From assembly GCA_027494055.1 (NCBI GenBank), contig JAOSJO010000024.1, positions 1-64,000 on the forward strand: a stretch of 64,000 bases of DNA, read 5' to 3'. A model generated the notes under the pieces. The model did not search any database and was not told the origin of the DNA. It was given only the letters and a program-made list of their open reading frames with translations. This document shows positions 30,182 to 39,948 of this stretch, piece after piece. This DNA is from Anaerolineae bacterium. Its GTDB lineage: Bacteria; Chloroflexota; Anaerolineae; Aggregatilineales; JAFGMM01. Each line of letters opens with the position of its first letter. Within the stretch, counting starts at the first letter, position 1. The position numbers and the translations under genes are program-made.

Positions 30182-31132
30182 CTACCAGCCATCGACCTGC
30201 TGGTCGAAAGTCGCGCAGTCCACCACGGCCAGCCCGACCTGCGTCAGCGCCGGCCCCTGCTGCGCAAGGTCCCGCTCCCCGCCGCCTTCATAGAGCAGGC
30301 AGAGCCGGTCGCCGCAGGCGAAGACGGTCCCGAACCAGATCGCGCCGTCATCCCACGCGCCGCCCGCGCCTTTGACGAATACCGGGTTATCCGGGTACCG
30401 CTCCCAGGTGAGCAGGTCGCGCGAGCGCGCCATCCCGAACGCGCCGGGCACGTCCTTCTGCGCCGGGTCGCCGCCGCCGGCGTAGATCATGTAGTAGACG
30501 CCCCCGCGCGCGAACACGCGCGGCGTGGTGACCTCGAAGCTGTCCCACGCGCCCGGTGGACCGACATCCAGGACCGGGCGACCTGTCGGGACGAAGCGCA
30601 CCCCGTCATCCGACGTCGCCGCGAAAACCGCGTACCCGCCGTGCGCCAGCGCCTGCACGTAGAAGAGATAGAACACGCCATCGGCCCAGATCGCCTCCGG
30701 AGCGCGCCCCGCCAGCAGCGCGGCCCCGTGTTTCGCAAACGCGCCACCATCATGAGAAAGCGCCAGCCCAATTGCGTCCGGGCCGGCTCCAATCGCGCTG
30801 TAGTAGAGAAACACACGGTCGTTCACCACCACCGCCGCCGGGTCGAAGACGTGCTGGCTGTCGAAGTCCTGCGGGCTGATGTCCACCGCAAGCGCGAATT
30901 CGTCCGCCGGGATCGACAGGGCGGACGCCGGGCGCTGATTCAGCAGTGCAGGGTCCATGCGCGCCGTGAGGATGCGCTCGCGGCCCCCGCTGATGCCGCC
31001 CACGTAGAGGTGGACGCGGTCCCGCCAGACGAGCACGTCAGGGGTGGTGACCGCTTCGGTGAGCAGGCTACCCGGCTGAGGGGCGATGAAGGGAGTTTGC
31101 AGTGCGCGCTGCCAAAGCGTCGTCTCTGACAT
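30182..31132 (-). CDS. Five-bladed beta-propeller glycosidase-like protein (GH43/GH32 clan)
   Basis: A 316-residue protein with no signal peptide. Repeating blade motifs are visible: DVLVWRDRVHLYVGG, DPAAVVVNDRVFLYYSA, AIWADGVFYLFYVQA, RVFARGGVYYMIYAGGG and IWFGTVFACGDRLCLLYEGG. This spacing is that of the glycosyl-hydrolase 32/43/62/68/130 superfamily. The first-blade Asp (TTPDVLVW) and DPAA could be active-site acids, but the family cannot be fixed. ATG 31132 has an aaggag ribosome site; a longer frame upstream lacks one. It follows the M28 peptidase gene on the same strand. Confidence 0.7.
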   Translation of the reverse strand: MSETTLWQRALQTPFIAPQPGSLLTEAVTTPDVLVWRDRVHLYVGGISGGRERILTARMDPALLNQRPASALSIPADEFALAVDISPQDFDSQHVFDPAAVVVNDRVFLYYSAIGAGPDAIGLALSHDGGAFAKHGAALLAGRAPEAIWADGVFYLFYVQALAHGGYAVFAATSDDGVRFVPTGRPVLDVGPPGAWDSFEVTTPRVFARGGVYYMIYAGGGDPAQKDVPGAFGMARSRDLLTWERYPDNPVFVKGAGGAWDDGAIWFGTVFACGDRLCLLYEGGGERDLAQQGPALTQVGLAVVDCATFDQQVDGW

Positions 31133-31225
31133 CCGTTGTGCTCCTTCTGTGTAGCGACGGGTTCGGGTGGGGGCGCGGCGGCGCGCGGCCACATGGGTTG
31201 CTGCGACCGCGCGCCGGCGCAGGAC

Positions 31226-32546
31226 TCACAGGTTTGCGAGTTGCCAGATCGTGTTCGCGGTGATCTCTGCCATGACCGTCAGCCCGTTGATGTCCACGAC
31301 GCTGAAGTCGTCCATGTAGGTGTGCAGCCACGGCCAGCTATTCGAGATGAGCTTCGCAAGGTACGATGTGGGGACGCCGGCCAGGATGAAGGGGCCGTCG
31401 TCCGACGCATATTCCAGTTGCGTGCCCTGGATGACATAGCCCAGTTCGTCGCAGACTTTCTCCAGGTGCGCGTTCACCTGGGGTGAGTTCTGGACAAGCT
31501 TGCCCATGCAGATCGACTCGGTGATGTAGTAGAGGTGGTCGCCGTTGCCGACGATGTCCATCACCAGCGCCGCCTTGTAGGCCGACGGGTCTGGCTTGAC
31601 GTACTTCGCCACATAGGCGAACGAGCCGAATTCGCCGTACTCCTCGCCCGTCACCGAGACGAATTCGATGGTGCGCTTTGGCGCGCCCAGCGCGGCGAGC
31701 GCGCGGGCGGTCTCCAGGTTGATGGCGACAGCGGTGGCGTTGTCACAGGCCCCCGGCCCGAAGGCGTTGTCGTGGTGGGCGACCAGGGCTACTTTCTCGT
31801 TGGGGAGTGTGCTGCCCTTGATCGAGCCGATGACGTTCAGCCCGTGGCTCTCCTTGCTTTCCGCGTCCACCCACACGTGCAGCATCACCGGCCAGTACTC
31901 GTCAACGCGCTTGAAGCCTTTCGGCACGGCGTACCATTCGCGGTAAAGCTCCTTCAGGTACTGCCCATCCTCATAGGTCACCGCCACCGCCGGCACCGGA
32001 AGCCCCCTGCGGCCCCGAAAGCAGGTCGGTCTGGAGGATGCGCCCCTGGAGGCGCGAGTGTTCGATAAAGCCTTTGACGCCGCGTCCGAGAAGCATGTCG
32101 GTCGGACCCTGGGGCGCGGTCTCGTCCGCCGGGTTGTCCAGCGTGAGCGCGCGCGGCGGATCGCGCATCACGAACTTGTTTTTGAGATCGACGCCTTCGT
32201 AGTCCTCCAGCTTGCCCTGGCCGACGTATGCCAGTTCGCCGACGACGCCTTCTTTGGGCGTCGAACCTGAGCCGAGGATGGCGACGCCGGTCAGCTCCTG
32301 CTCCACTGGGGCGACGACCCGCACGCGGGTGTCGTGATGGTACCACGCCTTGATACCCGGCACCTCGTCAACCCGAACCTCGACCCCGGCCTTGCGGAAC
32401 TGCGCCTCAACATATCGGGCGGCCTGCCACTCGTTTTCGGTCGCGGCGTGACGCGGCGCCAGGTCGGCAAGGTGTTGCACATCATCCGCCATGCGCGCCG
32501 CCGAGAGACGCGCCCGAATGGTGGCCTTTGTATCTGCAATCGACAT
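31226..32546 (-). CDS. M28-family aminopeptidase-like protein, frameshifted
   Basis: About 440 residues repaired. The first part (ADDVQHLADLAPRHAATENEWQAARYVEAQF) is the usual start of M28 peptidases; a run of G near 32003 carries an extra base after LLSGPQG and the frame resumes as LPVPAVAVTYEDG. The zinc site follows: VALVAHHDNAFGPGACDNATA (His, Asp), VTGEEYGEFGS (catalytic and ligand Glu), VMDIVG (Asp). A protease-associated insert lies before the zinc domain. No signal peptide is visible, so it is probably cytoplasmic. It follows the importer genes 32659-36456 and may process the imported compound. Confidence 0.82.
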
Positions 32547-32658
32547 CGGTCTGCTCCTTACGATACGACGAAATCGTGAATTGGGCGGTACGTGGGCGGG
32601 AGCCTGGCCCCAGGGCCAGGCTCCCACTGCGCGGAGGGCATGAACGGGCCAGCCGGGG

Positions 32659-33775
32659 TTATTCCATCGTCTCCAGCGGGGCGTCCACCCACTCAAGCAG
32701 GTCTTCGTGCTCCAGGAACTTCTCGAACCACTCATCGAGCGGGTTGTTGAGCCGGTAGTCGGCGTCTTCCGGGAGGTCCTGCGACTGCGCGACGTAGTAC
32801 TCCGCCGAGTTCGCCCAGTACAGCGGCGACTCCGGGTTGTAGGTCGTTTCCTGGTCCTGCTGGTAGGTGCGGAAGTCCAGGAAGGTGTCGAAGATGAAGG
32901 TCAGCTCTTCTTCGGTGGTCGCCACGCCGGAGTGGGCGTTCATCGCCTCGACGACGATGGGCATGATCTCGTCCCGCATCTCCTGCACGTAGCGGTTGTA
33001 GCGGTAGGACATCGCCATGATCTTGAGCGCCGCGTCCTCGTTGTTGGCAAGCCATTCGTCACTTGAGGCAACCTGGCTGTACCACAGGCCGGCCGGCCCC
33101 AGAATCTCAGCCCCGCCGATCAGCATGAACTCATCCGGGTGGTTGCTCAGCAGGTTGATCTCTGACGGCAGACCGCCCATGTAGAAATCGCCCGTGCCGC
33201 CGATCATCGCCAGCGCGGCTTTTTCGTCGTCCGGGAAGTTGATGACTTCCACATCCTCAAAGGTCATCCCCGCTTGATCCAGCACCGCGCGCAGCAGCGG
33301 CTCGTAGTTGGCCCGGTACATCGGCCAGGTCTTGCCGCGAAGCTGCTCGAGGGTGGCAAGCTTGGCTTCTTCGGGGTCGCCCAGTTCGTCCAGGAACTCC
33401 TGGTAGGTGGTCGCCTGGCCCACCCGGCCAATGACCACGAAGCCCTTGTACTGGTTGACGGTGAGGAAGTTCATCATTTCGGGAACGGACTCGTAGAACG
33501 GGAAGTTGCAGACCACGCAGGTATTCACGGTGTCCACCGAGCCGGCGGCCAGCGCCTCGATGGAGGGGCCGCTTTGCGTGAGCCACGTGAATTGCAGGTC
33601 GAGGCCCAGTTCCTCGTCCCAACCAAACGTCTCGGCCACGGCGAAGAACTGATAGTCGAAGAACGGGGTCATCGCAACCCCGTACCTCAGTTGCCTCTTG
33701 CGCCGCCGCCGGCAGTGCGAGCGCCGTCAGCGCCAGGGCGACAAGCGCGAGCGTGGAAACGGCTTTCTTAAACAT
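32659..33775 (-). CDS. ABC solute-binding protein, NMT1/SsuA/TauA type, frameshifted
   Basis: About 371 residues repaired. ATG 33775 follows a GGAGGAG site; the signal peptide is FKKAVSTLALVALALTALALPAAAQ. Near 33680 the frame shifts and resumes with AMTPFFDYQFFAVAETFGW, the conserved start of the domain. WLTQSGPSIEALAAGSVD and AALAMIGGTGDFYMGG are typical of binding proteins for alkanesulfonates, taurine, nitrate or thiamine precursors. An unusual CVVC (VNTCVVCNF) lies near the ligand pocket. It sits 128 bases downstream of its cognate permease gene. Ligand unknown. Confidence 0.83.
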
Positions 33776-33903
33776 GTTTGACACTCCTCCTCGTTTGTGG
33801 ACGATTGGACTAAATGCGAAGGCACCGGTACGGGTCTGGACTTATAGGGCGGCCTCCTTACTGGATTGGGTCGCGTGTGCGCAATGGTTGCGCGTCCGGA
33901 AGT

Positions 33904-34740
33904 CTAGGTTCGGCCAACAATTGAGGCCACGACGCCCACCCCGGACCGGCGTTCGGTCCAGCGGGTCACGCGCGCCTCGAGAAGCGCAATGATGGTGTCG
34001 GTGATCACGGCAAGGATGCTGTACACGATGACCAGCACAATGATGCCCGCCGTGCGCAGGTAGGTCTGCTGAAGCACGATCAGGTAGCCAAGCCCCTGCT
34101 GCGAACCCATGAACTCGGCGGCCACATCCAGCCCCCAGGAGGCGGCGGCGGCGACGCGGATCGCGCCGATAAGGTGGGGGATGATGTACGGAATGATCAC
34201 TGTGAGATAGATCCGGCGACGCGACGCGCCGAGTGTGAGCGCCGCGCGGATGTAAATGGACGGCACGTTCCGGATTGCTTCGAGCGTGGTCACGCCCAGG
34301 ACGACCGAGGTGCCCATCGCAATCAGGGCGATCTGCGGGGCGCGGCCAATCCCAAACCAGAGGATGAACAGCGGGATCAGGGCAAAGACCGGCACCGGGC
34401 GCAGGAAGTCGAAGACCGAGCCGAGGAACTCGCGGACGAGCCGACTATAGGCCATCACCAGTCCCATCGCCGTGCCGAGCACCAGGCCGATGAAGAAGCC
34501 GCTGAGCGTGATGCTGAGCGTCGTCAGGATTGCGGCCGGCAGCAGCTCAAGGAGGCCCTGAAGGGCACTCCACATGTCGGCCATCGAGGGGATGACGCGC
34601 GCCTTCGCCAGCCCAAGTTCGCTTACCACGATCCACAGGATGATGATCAAAGCGGGCACGGCAAGCTTGCGCAGCGGCTTGCGCCAACGGTCGCCATTTA
34701 TTGTGAGCAGATTGGTCTTTGCTTCAGTCGCCTGTGTCAC
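33904..34740 (-). CDS. ABC transporter permease, SsuC/TauC type
   Basis: A 278-residue permease with about six spans, for example PALIIILWIVVSELGLA, AAILTTLSITLSGFFIGLVLG and IIVLVIVYSILAVITDTII. The EAA motif region AALTLGASRRRIYLTVIIPYIIPHLIG is complete, as is GLGYLIV. Such permeases import aliphatic sulfonates, nitrate or thiamine precursors. The start is GTG 34740. It lies between its ATPase (34801) and binding-protein genes, all on the minus strand under the GntR-type regulator at 35678-36456. Confidence 0.93.
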   Translation of the reverse strand: MTQATEAKTNLLTINGDRWRKPLRKLAVPALIIILWIVVSELGLAKARVIPSMADMWSALQGLLELLPAAILTTLSITLSGFFIGLVLGTAMGLVMAYSRLVREFLGSVFDFLRPVPVFALIPLFILWFGIGRAPQIALIAMGTSVVLGVTTLEAIRNVPSIYIRAALTLGASRRRIYLTVIIPYIIPHLIGAIRVAAAASWGLDVAAEFMGSQQGLGYLIVLQQTYLRTAGIIVLVIVYSILAVITDTIIALLEARVTRWTERRSGVGVVASIVGRT

Positions 34741-34800
34741 GATAGTCCCTCTGGCAATATGAGAACTCCGACGGTGAGCCGGCCTGGGGCCGGCATCTGG

Positions 34801-35613
34801 CTAGCGCGCTTCAAGGCCGCCGTGCATGGTATGCAACACCTCTGCAAGCTCGCGTCGCATTTCCTGGAACACGGCGGACGTCTTGACGTCAACGTGGCGC
34901 GGTTGCTCCAGTGGAACATCCATCACGCGCTCCACGCGCCCAGGGTTGCGCGACATGACGACGACGCGCTCTGACAGGTAAAGCGCCTCCTCCAGGTCGT
35001 GGGTGACGAACACGACGGTCGTGCGCGCCGCGTTCCAGAGCGTCATGAACTCCTCTTGCAGGCGTTCTTTGGTCATCACGTCGAGCGCGGCAAATGGCTC
35101 GTCCATCAGCAAGACCTGGGGCTGCATCGCCATTGCCCGCGCAATGTCAACGCGCTTCCGCATCCCGCCGGAAAGCTGGCGCGGGTACTTGTCCCGGTCA
35201 TCGTATAGCCCCACCATCTGCAGGTAGCGCGTCGCCGTCGCTTCAACCTCGGCGCGCGGCATCCCTGCGGCGCGGGGGCCGTATTCGACGTTCTGCCTGA
35301 CCGTGTACCAGGGGAACACCGCGTCGTCCTGAAAGACCATCGTGCGGTCGGGGCCGGGGCCTTCCGGCTCAGCGCCGTCGAGCAGGACGCGCCCGCGCGT
35401 CGCCGGGAGAAGGCCGGCGATGATGTTCAGCAAGGTAGACTTGCCGCACCCGGATGGCCCGACGACGCTCAGGAATTCCTGGTCGTAGACGTCGAGCGAG
35501 AAATCCTCGATGATCAGGTTCTCTTTGAGGGTGTCGCCAAAGCTGAAGTACAGGTGATCGATCTGGATTTTAGGCTGGTTGGCGCTCTTGTTCGGTTGGT
35601 CCATGGGATGCAA
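34801..35613 (-). CDS. ABC transporter ATP-binding protein, SsuB/TauB type
   Basis: A 270-residue ATPase with Walker A VVGPSGCGKST, Q-loop VFQDDAVFPWYTV, signature QLSGGMRKRV, Walker B VLLMDEPFAALD and H-loop FVTHDLEEALYLSE. The C-terminal RELAEVLHTMH matches the usual end of nitrate/sulfonate/taurine ATPases. Start ATG 35613 (MHPMDQ) or 35604. It energises the permease 60 bases downstream. The regulator gene ends 64 bases upstream, consistent with one transcription unit. Confidence 0.94.
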   Translation of the reverse strand: MHPMDQPNKSANQPKIQIDHLYFSFGDTLKENLIIEDFSLDVYDQEFLSVVGPSGCGKSTLLNIIAGLLPATRGRVLLDGAEPEGPGPDRTMVFQDDAVFPWYTVRQNVEYGPRAAGMPRAEVEATATRYLQMVGLYDDRDKYPRQLSGGMRKRVDIARAMAMQPQVLLMDEPFAALDVMTKERLQEEFMTLWNAARTTVVFVTHDLEEALYLSERVVVMSRNPGRVERVMDVPLEQPRHVDVKTSAVFQEMRRELAEVLHTMHGGLEAR

Positions 35614-35677
35614 TACACCGTCCGTATGCTTCTAGGGGGCGTCGAAGATGCTGCGTCCGCCGCGCGTGCAGCCGGCT

Positions 35678-36456
35678 CTACAGGTTCTCCTTGAGCAGGT
35701 CAATGGAGAACCTGCACATGTCGCCGCGAATGACGCTCTTGTTGAACTCAAGCGGTACGTCGTTCGGGCCGTAGGCGACGCGCGCAATGAGCATCGCCGG
35801 CGCACCGACAGGAACGCCGAGCAGGTGCGCTTCGAAGTCGTTGATGAGCGTCGGCTCCAGATACTCACGGGCGCGAATCGGCTCAATGCGGTACTTCTGG
35901 GTCATCAAGTCGTACAGGGCATAGCAGTTCAGGTCGTCGCGCACGATATCGCTGAACAGGCTCAGCGGAACGTAGGAGGTATCTACCGCCAATGGAATGT
36001 CGTCGACCAGCCGCAGCCGGACCAGCTTCGCGACCGGCTTTCCGGGGCGGAGTTCGAGCTGGTGCGCGACGTGGTCGGTCGCCGGCATCTCCTCGGCTGC
36101 CAGGACCTCGGTGGCGGGCGTCATGCCCCGCTCGCGCGCCGCGGTCGTGAGGCTGTACAGGCGCTCCAGCCCCATGACCAGCTTCCGGGGCCGGGCGATG
36201 AACGACCCGCGCCCCTGAATCCGGGTGATGAGGCCTTCCTGTTGGAGTTCGTTCAAGGCCCGCTTGACGGTGATGTTGCTCACGCCCAGGCTGGAGCTAA
36301 GCTCGCGCTCGGACGGCACGCGATCCCCCGGCGAGAGCGTCCCATCGCGCAGGCCATTCTCGATGTGCGCGGCGAGCGCCTCCTGACCTGCCGGAACAGG
36401 GGATCGCTTGCGATCTGATCGATGTGTATCTGGTCCGCCCAGGTCGTCGTGACCAT
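35678..36456 (-). CDS. GntR-family regulator with UTRA ligand domain, frameshifted
   Basis: About 259 residues repaired. ATG 36456 gives MVTTTWADQIHIDQIASDPLFRQV, the usual N-terminus, and a missing base near 36383 links it to EALAAHIENGLRDGTL. The winged helix follows (DRVPSERELSSSLGVSNITVKRALNELQQEGLI, then GRGSFI), then a HutC/UTRA domain from about residue 95 (PVAKLVRLRLVDDIPLAVDTSYVP, ALYDLMTQKYRIEPIRARE). Such regulators sense a small metabolite. It heads the importer operon and its own promoter carries a palindrome at 36561-36570, so autoregulation is likely. Confidence 0.86.
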
Positions 36457-36560
36457 CTTTGAGCATCTCTGTGGGGTATGTGTGGCTGCGGACAGTCGCC
36501 ACACACGAACAGGGGCCAGCATTCCGATGGCCCGCTTTGAAACGGCAAAGTCAATATACT

Positions 36561-36582
36561 AAGTATACTTTATATCATACTT
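36561..36582. promoter_or_regulatory. Putative operator of the GntR-type regulator
   Basis: aagtatactt (36561-36570) is a perfect 10-bp palindrome and pairs again with atactt at 36577-36582 to form a wider dyad. It overlaps the -10 and start region of the promoter below, an ideal place for repression. Confidence 0.55.
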
Positions 36583-36597
36583 GGCTAACCGAGTCAA
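36569..36597 (-). promoter_or_regulatory. Sigma-70-type promoter of the GntR/importer operon
   Basis: On the minus strand: TTGACT (36597-36592), a 17-base spacer and TATAAA (36574-36569). It lies about 110 bases before the regulator's ATG, in a short AT-rich island. Confidence 0.7.
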
Positions 36598-36709
36598 CGG
36601 GAATACGCCCGCGCCCGGCGGTGACCGGTGCTGTGTGTGGGGCGGATTGCCTCAGCGCCGGCGAACAGGCGTCGGCGAGGCAGAGGATTGCGCGCCTGCG
36701 GGACGGCAG

Positions 36710-37196
36710 TTACCACATGTCCGCGTCGCCGGCGTAACCGTAGCCGTCGTCGTAATCGGTCTCCAGCGGCTCGAAGATGGCGTACTCGTCCGCCGCGTCG
36801 CCGCCGTATTGCGGCGCATAGCCGCCATCGGGGGAGCCAGAGGGCGGTCTCGCGCTGCCTGGGCGCGGCGTAGCCGGGCGCGACGACCACGCCGCCGCGC
36901 CGCGCGGGGAGCCGGCGGCTGGGAGGCGCATAGGGGCGGCGGGGCGGGGCAAGCCGGCGATAGTACATCGCCTCCGGCGGGTAGCCGTGATAGGGATCAT
37001 GCCGGGGCGGCGCGTAACGGCTCTGACGCCCGGCCAGCCACGCCACGACGGCCAGCGCAGGGATCGTCCCCGCCATTGCCAGCGCGACGCCGACGATGAC
37101 GCCCAGGGCGTCGGTGGAGAAGCGCGTAATCAGGACGACGACGATAACGCCAACGAAACCCACCACGCCCAACGCCAGTTTATCCCTGGTGCTCAC
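36710..37196 (-). CDS. Small two-span membrane protein, frameshifted
   Basis: About 162 residues repaired. GTG 37196 follows a ggaggt site. Two spans (LALGVVGFVGVIVVVLITRF and LGVIVGVALAMAGTIPALAVV) are followed by a Pro/Arg/Tyr-rich cytoplasmic tail (PPRHDPYHGYPPEAMYYRRL). Near 36860 the frame changes and the acidic end reads GGDAADEYAIFEPLETDYDDGYG, stopping at 36710-36712. No family recognised. The basic then acidic, low-complexity tail suggests a flexible scaffold or membrane-anchoring role, but that is a guess. A terminator at 37260-37299 separates it from the nitroreductase gene upstream. Confidence 0.55.
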
Positions 37197-37259
37197 ACTG
37201 CACCTCCGTGATTCCAGATGGAATGTCTATCTACAGAACATATGTTCGCATTATAGGCG

Positions 37260-37299
37260 AAAAATCACCCGCGCGCAAGGCCCATTTTGTGCGCGCGGG
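37260..37299 (-). terminator. Terminator downstream of the nitroreductase gene
   Basis: Arms cccgcgcgc (37268-37276) and gcgcgcggg (37291-37299); on the minus strand the hairpin is followed by tgattttt. It lies about 90 bases after the nitroreductase stop. Confidence 0.65.
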
Positions 37300-37305
37300 T
37301 TTGAA

Positions 37306-37351
37306 ACACGAAGCCACGAGAAATGCGGCCAGCTTTCTCGTGACTTCGCGT
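37306..37351. repeat. Imperfect inverted repeat (CACGAAG/CACGAGA type)
   Basis: acacgaagccacgagaaa pairs with tttctcgtgacttcgcgt (two mismatches). This resembles dispersed cacgaag-rich intergenic elements; no gene is affected. Confidence 0.45.
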
Positions 37352-37390
37352 CCCTCGTGCCGTCGTGGTGCGAATCCCTGGCGGGTCGCG

Positions 37391-37897
37391 CTACCAGCGC
37401 TCGCGGTGGACGCACGCGGCGTCGTACTGGGTGCGCGGCGGCTTCGTCTCCGCCGGGTGGCCGATGGCGATCAGGCACAGGGGGTGGATGTGCGCCGGGA
37501 TGTCCAGCGTGTCGCGGACGGCCTGCTCCGAGTCCGGGTGGGGGTGCACGCCGATCCACACGCTGCCGAGACCCATGCCGGTCGCGGCGAGGAGGATATT
37601 CTCCGTGGCGGCGGCGGCGTCCTGCACCCAGTATTCCGAGAGCTTCGGCTCGCCGCAGACTACGATGCACAGCGTGGCCTGCGCGAGCATACCGGCGGCG
37701 TCCTTGAAGATCAGGCGGTTGAGCGTCTCGCGCTCGGTGACGACCACAAAGGACCACGGTTTCGTGTTGCGCGCGGAGGGCGCGGCCATCGCCGCTTCCA
37801 GCAGCCGGGTGATCTGCGCCTCGGTGACGGGCTGGTCGGTGAAGGCGCGGATGCTGCGCCGCGCGAGGATGTCGGGCACAGGGATTGGGGCAGGCAT
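37391..37897 (-). CDS. Nitroreductase-family flavoprotein
   Basis: A 168-residue FMN-binding oxidoreductase. RRSIRAFTDQPV is the N-terminal FMN-phosphate motif, AAPSARNTKPWSFVVV the conserved second motif, AAAATENILLAATGMGLGSVWIGVHP the dimer and flavin contact helix, and IAIGHPAE the C-terminal strand. Length is normal for the short nitroreductases. ATG 37897 has an AGGAG site seven bases away. These enzymes reduce nitro compounds, quinones or flavins with NAD(P)H in the cytoplasm; the natural substrate is not predictable. It has its own terminator and no operon partner. Confidence 0.92.
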   Translation of the reverse strand: MPAPIPVPDILARRSIRAFTDQPVTEAQITRLLEAAMAAPSARNTKPWSFVVVTERETLNRLIFKDAAGMLAQATLCIVVCGEPKLSEYWVQDAAAATENILLAATGMGLGSVWIGVHPHPDSEQAVRDTLDIPAHIHPLCLIAIGHPAETKPPRTQYDAACVHRERW

Positions 37898-37934
37898 GGA
37901 GCGCTCCTTTATGTGTGGCATGAGGCGAAACAAA

Positions 37935-37963
37935 GCCCGCGCCCGTCGGCAACGGGGGCGGGC
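37935..37963 (-). terminator. Terminator of the FHA membrane protein gene
   Basis: Near-perfect 12-bp stem gcccgcgcccgt / acgggggcgggc with one mismatch; on the minus strand a T-rich tract (ctttgttt) follows, 45 bases after the FHA gene stop. Confidence 0.6.
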
Positions 37964-38007
37964 GTATGGCACAGTTCGCGTCGCCGGGCCGCGCTGGCCC
38001 GACGCGA

Positions 38008-39776
38008 TTACCAGATTTTCAGCAGGCCAGCGACCATGAGCGGCAGCCCTGCCGCGCCCAGAACGACCGCGCCGACCTGTGGCTGGATCACGAGGCCGAA
38101 CAGAATCGGCAGCACCGCCATGAAGATGATTGCCAAACCGGTGATGGTGAGCAGCACGCCCACCGTGACGCGGCCTGCCGCGCGGATCAGCAGGATGAGC
38201 AACGCCGCAAATACCATGACGGCGATGCCCACGAAGCCCCATACCTCAAGCCCGGTCCAGACCTGGCCCAAGGGCGGGACGTTGCCCCACAGGGCAAACT
38301 CCTCGATGGTCCAGACGCCGTAGCTCAGGTAGAGCGCGACGCCAAGCATCACCAGGCTGACAAGGCCGAGCACGCGCGCCAGCCACGTCCGCCCGCGCCC
38401 AGCGCGCGGCTCAGTCGGGCGCAGGAGCGCGGGGATCGAGGTCTCCGTGTAGTCGGCGGCGTAGTCCGACGCCATGTCCAGGTCGCGAGCCGCGCCATAG
38501 TCGCGGGCCGTGCCGTAGTCACGGGCTGCGCCATAGTCGCGGGCTGCGCCGGGGGTCTCTTGCTGCGGGACGTAGGTGCCGCCGGGCGGCGTGGGCGTGG
38601 TCTGCGGCTGGGGTGGCCGCCACGCCTGCGCGACGCCGGCCTGCATACTCAGCAGACCCCAGTCGGCGGCGACGTTGTTGGGGTTGATCGTGAGCACGCG
38701 CTGGAGCGCGCCGCGCCGGCGGTCGGGGTCGGTCTCGGCAGCGGCGAGCCACAGCCATGCGTCCTCGTTGGATTCGTTGAGGCGGAGCGCTTGGTTGAGT
38801 TTCTGGCGGGCGCGGTCCGCGTAGCCCTGGCGCAGCATGTGTACGGCTTCCTGGATGAGGCGGCGCGCCTCGCTGCGCTGGCGCACGCCCCAGATGTCGT
38901 CGTCGGTGGTCGCGCGGGCCGATCCGGTCGGCGCGCCCTCAAGCTCCTGCTCCCAGCCGGTCGGCGGCACGTTGACGCCTTCCGGCGGGGTGCTTCCGGG
39001 CAGCGTCCGCGCCTGTTCCATCGCCCAGTCCGGGACCGGGGTGGGCGGCGCTGGCGCTTCTGGCGCGTCGAGAAGAGTGTCGTCAGCGCCGGCGGCGTCG
39101 GAGGGCGGTACGTCCGCGTCGTCGGGGGCGCGCTCCCACGCGGGCATGAAGCCGGTGTCGAGCCGGGCTGCCGGCGGTTCTGCCGCCGCTTCTTCTGCGG
39201 CCGCATCCCTTGCGGCCGCATCTTCTGCGGCCTCGGCGCTGCCGGCCTCTCCGGCCTCTTGCGGCGCTGCGGCCGCCGGGCTGCCGGGCGGCTCGATCAT
39301 CGTCTCGAATGCGGCGTCGGGCGTCGCCGAAGGGGCTTCGTCAGGCGGCGAGGCGTCTTCTGCCGGGGCTTCCCTGGCTTCGGCGGCGGGGGCGTCGCGC
39401 CTTCGACCATGGTCCGGACCGGTTCGGGCGGGGAGGAAGGCATCGCAGGGACAGTCGGCGCGCTCACCTGCGGCGTCCCCAGGTGAAAGACGAACACGTG
39501 CCGGTTGCCGATCAGCACGCGGTCGTTGTCCTGAAGCATGCGCGAGCCTTCGACCGGGTGCTGCTGGGAGTTGATCCAGATGCGGCCCCGGCTCCAGCGC
39601 TCGACAACGAACGCGCCGCCGCGATACGCGATCGCGCCGTGCTGCGGCGAGATCGAGAAATCATCCAACTGGATGGTGTTCGACTCGTGCTGCCCGAAGG
39701 TGATCAGCTCGGAGGGCGCGACGGTCGCGACGACCTGCCCTTGCAGGTCGGTTAGGTACGCTTGCACTTCCGACAT
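38008..39776 (-). CDS. FHA-domain protein with TPR-like region and C-terminal membrane spans, frameshifted
   Basis: About 589 residues repaired; a one-base error near 39395 joins the two halves (DAPAAEAREAPAE continues the low-complexity linker). Residues 20-98 form an FHA-like domain (ELITFGQHESNTIQLDD, QHGAIAY, NDRVLIG), but the usual phosphothreonine-binding Arg of IGR is Gln. An acidic Ala/Pro linker of about 150 residues follows, then helical repeats (RRLIQEAVHMLRQGYADRARQKLNQAL, NEDAWLWLAAAETDP) like TPR, AARDYG tandem repeats, and four spans (LGLVSLVMLGVALYL, VGIAVMVFAALLILLI, VGVLLTITGLAII, VVLGAAGLPLMVAGLL). Probably a cytoplasmic sensor or scaffold tethered to the membrane. Confidence 0.75.
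38483..38551. repeat. 18-bp tandem repeat inside the FHA protein gene
   Basis: About four units of gccatagtcgcgggctgc (with variants), encoding AARDYG / TARDYG repeats. In-frame length multiples suggest copy number could vary without breaking the gene. Confidence 0.7.
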
Positions 39777-39948
39777 TGACGCTCCTCACTTCTGGCATTC
39801 TCCCACGTTTTATTGTACCGCAACTGCTACGGAAGGGCAGCCGAGGCCAAAATGCGCCCGAAACCCATAGGGCAAGCGCAGACGGTGAGCAGGGTTTGAG
39901 CCGGTTGACATCTTCGCAGCCCGGCGGATACCGGCCGGCAGCCGCGTG

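Noticed and set aside
38483..38551. Short tandem repeat considered as a CRISPR array
   Set aside because: No unique spacers between units, and it is in-frame protein repeat DNA.
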